A stretch of DNA of 64,000 bases. It comes from Mucilaginibacter sp. Its GTDB lineage: Bacteria > Bacteroidota > Bacteroidia > Sphingobacteriales > Sphingobacteriaceae. The DNA lies in NCBI GenBank assembly GCA_030445275.1, contig JAUCSE010000088.1:1-64000 (forward strand). Direction: 5' to 3'. Numbering within the stretch: the first letter of the stretch is position 1; each line of letters opens with the position of its first letter. Shown here one piece after another: positions 60,644-64,000 of the stretch. Under the pieces are notes generated by a model that worked only from the letters and a program-made list of their open reading frames with translations, was not told the DNA's origin and made no database searches. Position numbers and translations under genes: made by a program.

Positions 60644-63600
60644 TTATGGCTTTTCGAGCGCTGATACCAGCGTTGACAAAAAAGCGGGTTGATTACTGGT
60701 TAACTGCCCCGAGAACTGCCACTTGCCATCTACCTGTATCAGTTTGATTAAAAAGTGGTTCCATCCTTGTTTTAAAGGAAGTTCTTTTGCAAAAGCTTTT
60801 GCTTTTTCATCGTTATAACTTCCGGTACGGATATTATTGATAATCATTTTACCATTAAGAAATACCTGTATGGCATCACTTGCCGATACCTTCATATTTA
60901 CAATCGGGATATTAGGTTCTATCAGCAGGTCTTCTAGTGATCTGGAACTTGACACCCAAAAGCTTAGATAAGCGACGGCATTATTATGCAGACTCTTTGT
61001 TTTAACAACCGAAATATCGGCTATTCCATTTTCGTTAAATACTGGGTTCCATGTTCTGTCATTCATTACAACGCCTTGATGAATTTTTTCACCTGCGTTG
61101 GGATCAACAAAGTGGCTTTCCACTCCATCACTTAAAGATTTAACTGCAAAATTGCCCAAAAATAATTCTCGTACAATAGTGCCATCCTTTAGCAATGGTT
61201 TATCATCGCTATTTTCTATATCAAGCGGCACACCAGAGTTGGTTAATATTCGCCTGATGAGCTTTTCGCCCTTTGCCAGTTTAGGGGCCGATGGCAAAGT
61301 GGTTACAATTAAAGTACCGTTGCCTTCGTGTTTTTTAATTAATACCACGCCTGATGGCTGCGTTTCCCTTTCGGAACGCACTATCATGGCTGTTTTGGCA
61401 TATTCTGCCTGTTTGTTCCATTTTAACCAGTCGGTATGGCTAACTGTAAGCAACACGCTGCTTTGCTCAACCAGCGGTCCACCAAGTCCACGGGTAACAA
61501 TTTCAGCTGGTTTTAATTCTGAAAAATACAGATCAGCATTACTTATACCTGTAGTAAGACTATCTTTTGCAACCGGCAATAAGGACGAACCCGAACGTGC
61601 TGTTACATTTAATGGGACAGGCAGCAACCTGTTTAAGGCAGCCAGACTGGCAGTATCTGCTCCCCAAACAAAAACAGTTCCGCCTTTATGCAGTACTTTA
61701 TCAATTAATAATTTACTAGCGGCTTTGGGCGGATGTTCCCCATCAATAAATAACATTGCCGGAGTTTTCTCTTTGGCCAGTTTGTCCAATGGCACACCGG
61801 ATCTTTTCAACTCAGCATCCAACGTACTGCCCGTGCCTGCAAGTAATTTTACTGACTTAACAGCTACGCCTGATTTGGCAACGCGGGCGGCAGCCTTTTT
61901 TACAGTCCATTGATCAGCTCCCGCAAGTGGTTCTGTGGCGGCATCTTTAATGGCATCAAACAACGGCCAGGTTTCATACATAGGTAATGTAGGGTCGTAA
62001 CCGGGGTTAAGAGTAGTACTATAAGGCCCCAGGCGTTCGGGTTGTACCCCCGGCTGGTTTTCTTTAAAAGATGTAAAATAAATACCATCATTTAGTGTTG
62101 GCGGGCGACTTGTATCCTTCAATCCTAATGGCAGCGGTTTTAAGCCATACCAAACCAGGTTAAATACACTCTGGTAAACCGCATCTCTTTCTCGTTCGTT
62201 AACCAAAATTTTATGAGAATCAGCTGCTACACCTTCCATACGTCCCAAAAAAGATTCATAAGCGCGGTCACCGTTGGTCTCAGCAACTTGCTCGGGTGTG
62301 CCATAATAAGCATTACCGGCCTCGCCTACCCCCCAGGGCTTGCCGCTCTTTTTACCGCGGTCCATAGTTGCCGGGCCACCATAGTGAACCACATAATCGG
62401 GAAAGTGCCCCTCTCCGTCGTCCTCCCCATCGGCAGATACCCATGGACGCGAAGGGTCTAATTTGTGGCAAATCTCTGCCCAAATACCATAATATTTAAC
62501 CAAAGTATCTTTAACTCCCGGTGGGTTATGCATCACGTTGGTTACCACAGGCATCACTTCGTTAGACACGCTCCAGCCAAAAACGCTGGGATGATTCCTG
62601 TCCCGCATGATCAATTCTGAAACGTGATTTTTAGTATCCGCCCAAAAATGCGAATCATCCATTTTGGGGCCGCCATCACTGGCCCATATTGCAGTTTCGT
62701 CGAGCACCAGGATACCCATTTCGTCGGCCACATCCAGATAAAAAGATGGATAAGGTTGGGCATGCAGACGTACGGTATTTAAATTGGCATCGCGCATGGC
62801 CTTAAACCAGGTCACAGCATAACGGCGGGTCATTTGTGGAATGCCCAGAAAATGCCAGGAATCGCCTTTCATTACAATTGGCTTTCCATTGAGCAATACC
62901 TTACTGCCGTCGAATGTTACTTCGCGCCAGCCAAACCGGATATATTTCTGATCTGCGATTTTTCCATCGATGGTTGTTTTCACAATCAGCCCATACAGGT
63001 TAGGGCTTTCCGGCGACCATGTTTTGAGTTGCCCCTTGACATTAGCTGTAAGTACGATTTTGGTTTCGCTGTGCGCAGGCAGCTTTACTTTTACAGCCGG
63101 GATTTTAAGTGAAACATTAGCATCCAGGCCCGTAATCGGATCGGCATCATTATCAACAGAATGATTATTTCTGTTAATGCATTGAAGCGCGTCGGCTCTA
63201 ATAATAACATCAACGCTTTTATTTTCCTCATTTATCGCTGTTACCTCAACCTCCAGTTTATCTTCATGTACTTTGGGCTTAATGTAAATATTGGATACAT
63301 GTGTCTGTGGTAATGCTTCGAGATAAACATCCTGCCATACCCCGGCAATATGTTGCCCCCAGAATGAGCCCGCCTGATATGTTCTACGGCCATAATTACC
63401 TCTTTTGTCGAAAAGCGAAGCCTTACGGATACCAACAACAATCTCATTCTGTTCGCCCGGAAGTATCAGTTTGGAAACATCGATATCAAAAGGAAGAAAA
63501 ATACCGAAGTGACTACCTGCCAGTTTACCGTTTATCAAAATTTCTGCATCGCCGGCAATAGCTTCAAAATGTAACACCAGATGCCTGCTTCCCCAATTTT

Positions 63601-64000
63601 CAGGTACATGGAAAGTGCGCTTTAACCAACCCATTTTTATGCCTTCCCATGCTTCGGGGTAACTTGGATAAGTCCGAAAATCACCTCCCTCGCCATGGTT
63701 ATCTGCAAAACTGTTTACGTTCCATGGCGATGGAATACGGATTGGTGTTTTAGCCCAGGCACCAGCCTGCACACGTGGAAGTACTGGTGTAGGATCAACT
63801 CCTTCCTTGAACCCTACAGGCAATTGAACCGGCTGAAACTGCCATGATCCGTTGAGGCATATATCTTCCCGGTATGGCTTTTCTGATGGCTTCACCAGGC
63901 TTTCAGAAGGGGCAAAAATACCTGCATATTCCTGATGCTGGCCGTAACAAAATGTGGCAAATAAGGTCAGTACTAATCCTAAAAAAAACGTTTTATTCAT
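60644..64000 (-). CDS. GH2-family beta-galactosidase-like enzyme (1118 aa)
   Basis: Signal peptide (MNKTFFLGLVLTLFATFCYGQ) starting at the last base of the window, then the GH2 sugar-binding (about 90-240), immunoglobulin-like and TIM-barrel domains. Acid/base Glu481 in WSVSNEVMP, nucleophile Glu560 in GVGEAGNAYYG. The C-terminal 350 residues form a large non-catalytic extension (LLAGTGSTLDAELKRSGVPLDKL ... MKVSASDAIQVFLNGKMIINN) including a possible beta sandwich. The start is credible; a longer N-terminus cannot be excluded because the window ends there. Convergent with the SARP-like regulator and likely part of the same glycan-degrading locus. Confidence 0.93.
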   Translation of the reverse strand: MNKTFFLGLVLTLFATFCYGQHQEYAGIFAPSESLVKPSEKPYREDICLNGSWQFQPVQLPVGFKEGVDPTPVLPRVQAGAWAKTPIRIPSPWNVNSFADNHGEGGDFRTYPSYPEAWEGIKMGWLKRTFHVPENWGSRHLVLHFEAIAGDAEILINGKLAGSHFGIFLPFDIDVSKLILPGEQNEIVVGIRKASLFDKRGNYGRRTYQAGSFWGQHIAGVWQDVYLEALPQTHVSNIYIKPKVHEDKLEVEVTAINEENKSVDVIIRADALQCINRNNHSVDNDADPITGLDANVSLKIPAVKVKLPAHSETKIVLTANVKGQLKTWSPESPNLYGLIVKTTIDGKIADQKYIRFGWREVTFDGSKVLLNGKPIVMKGDSWHFLGIPQMTRRYAVTWFKAMRDANLNTVRLHAQPYPSFYLDVADEMGILVLDETAIWASDGGPKMDDSHFWADTKNHVSELIMRDRNHPSVFGWSVSNEVMPVVTNVMHNPPGVKDTLVKYYGIWAEICHKLDPSRPWVSADGEDDGEGHFPDYVVHYGGPATMDRGKKSGKPWGVGEAGNAYYGTPEQVAETNGDRAYESFLGRMEGVAADSHKILVNERERDAVYQSVFNLVWYGLKPLPLGLKDTSRPPTLNDGIYFTSFKENQPGVQPERLGPYSTTLNPGYDPTLPMYETWPLFDAIKDAATEPLAGADQWTVKKAAARVAKSGVAVKSVKLLAGTGSTLDAELKRSGVPLDKLAKEKTPAMLFIDGEHPPKAASKLLIDKVLHKGGTVFVWGADTASLAALNRLLPVPLNVTARSGSSLLPVAKDSLTTGISNADLYFSELKPAEIVTRGLGGPLVEQSSVLLTVSHTDWLKWNKQAEYAKTAMIVRSERETQPSGVVLIKKHEGNGTLIVTTLPSAPKLAKGEKLIRRILTNSGVPLDIENSDDKPLLKDGTIVRELFLGNFAVKSLSDGVESHFVDPNAGEKIHQGVVMNDRTWNPVFNENGIADISVVKTKSLHNNAVAYLSFWVSSSRSLEDLLIEPNIPIVNMKVSASDAIQVFLNGKMIINNIRTGSYNDEKAKAFAKELPLKQGWNHFLIKLIQVDGKWQFSGQLTSNQPAFLSTLVSALEKP

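Noticed and set aside
61098-61913. 271-codon plus-strand ORF inside the GH2 gene
   Set aside because: Antisense shadow of a well-supported GH2 coding region with Ser/Pro-rich composition.

Overview
The window reads as a chromosomal segment of a Bacteroidota bacterium, most likely Sphingobacteriaceae (Mucilaginibacter/Pedobacter-like). The basis is a SusC/SusD pair, several TonB-dependent receptors with carboxypeptidase-like N-terminal domains, DUF5686- and PF14905-type outer-membrane proteins, few Shine-Dalgarno sequences, and lipoproteins with Bacteroidota-style lipoboxes. The genus is inference only. I saw no rRNA, tRNA or CRISPR array.

Layout. 1-350: the 3' end of a group II intron (domains V and VI) followed by the 3' exon of a tyrosine recombinase. 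649-5271: a two-component system (minus strand) divergent from a PF14905-type outer-membrane barrel. 5639-11820: a tripartite RND efflux operon (OMF, RND, MFP) headed by a small secreted protein. 12202-14799: a DUF5686 outer-membrane protein. 14895-22217: a compact six-gene minus-strand operon with two ABC ATPases, an ABC permease, a YtrA-like GntR regulator, a GIN-like surface protein and a giant ABC-permease/M1-peptidase fusion whose HExxH zinc motif is destroyed. 22480-29251: a TonB receptor, a beta-helix lipoprotein and a YVTN-propeller/phosphoesterase. 29252-30839: debris (two diverged copies of an outer-membrane protein C-terminus, a transposase remnant) around one membrane-protein gene.

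30840-42848 looks like a metal or oxyanion resistance island: a second OMF-RND-MFP operon, a regulator fusing a ChrB-type chromate-resistance domain to an AraC helix-turn-helix, a divergent small exported protein plus TonB receptor, and a single-ORF fusion of a nitroreductase to a DmeF-like cation diffusion facilitator, divergent from a second AraC regulator. A Fur-like winged-helix protein and a stand-alone FtsX/MacB-type permease follow.

46256-50944 is a decayed mobile-element zone. Two direct copies of an excisionase-like HTH gene and its flank, about 4 kb apart, bracket a frameshifted integrase, a TGA-interrupted ORF, an S41 protease tail and an intact GH43 gene; the second copy abuts a truncated YcaQ start.

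51449-64000 is a polysaccharide utilisation locus: SusC, SusD and a GH71/99-like lipoprotein on the minus strand, divergent from a large transmembrane regulator (periplasmic lectin-like and Kelch-like region, one membrane helix, cytoplasmic SARP/BTAD-type DNA-binding region), then a convergent GH2 enzyme. The SusC promoter region carries three TTAAG repeats phased at exactly 11 bp, as expected for an OmpR/SARP-type winged-helix regulator, and a similar array lies upstream of the GH43 gene. The regulator with its phased array, and the nitroreductase-CDF and ChrB-AraC fusions, are the best candidates for undescribed biology here.
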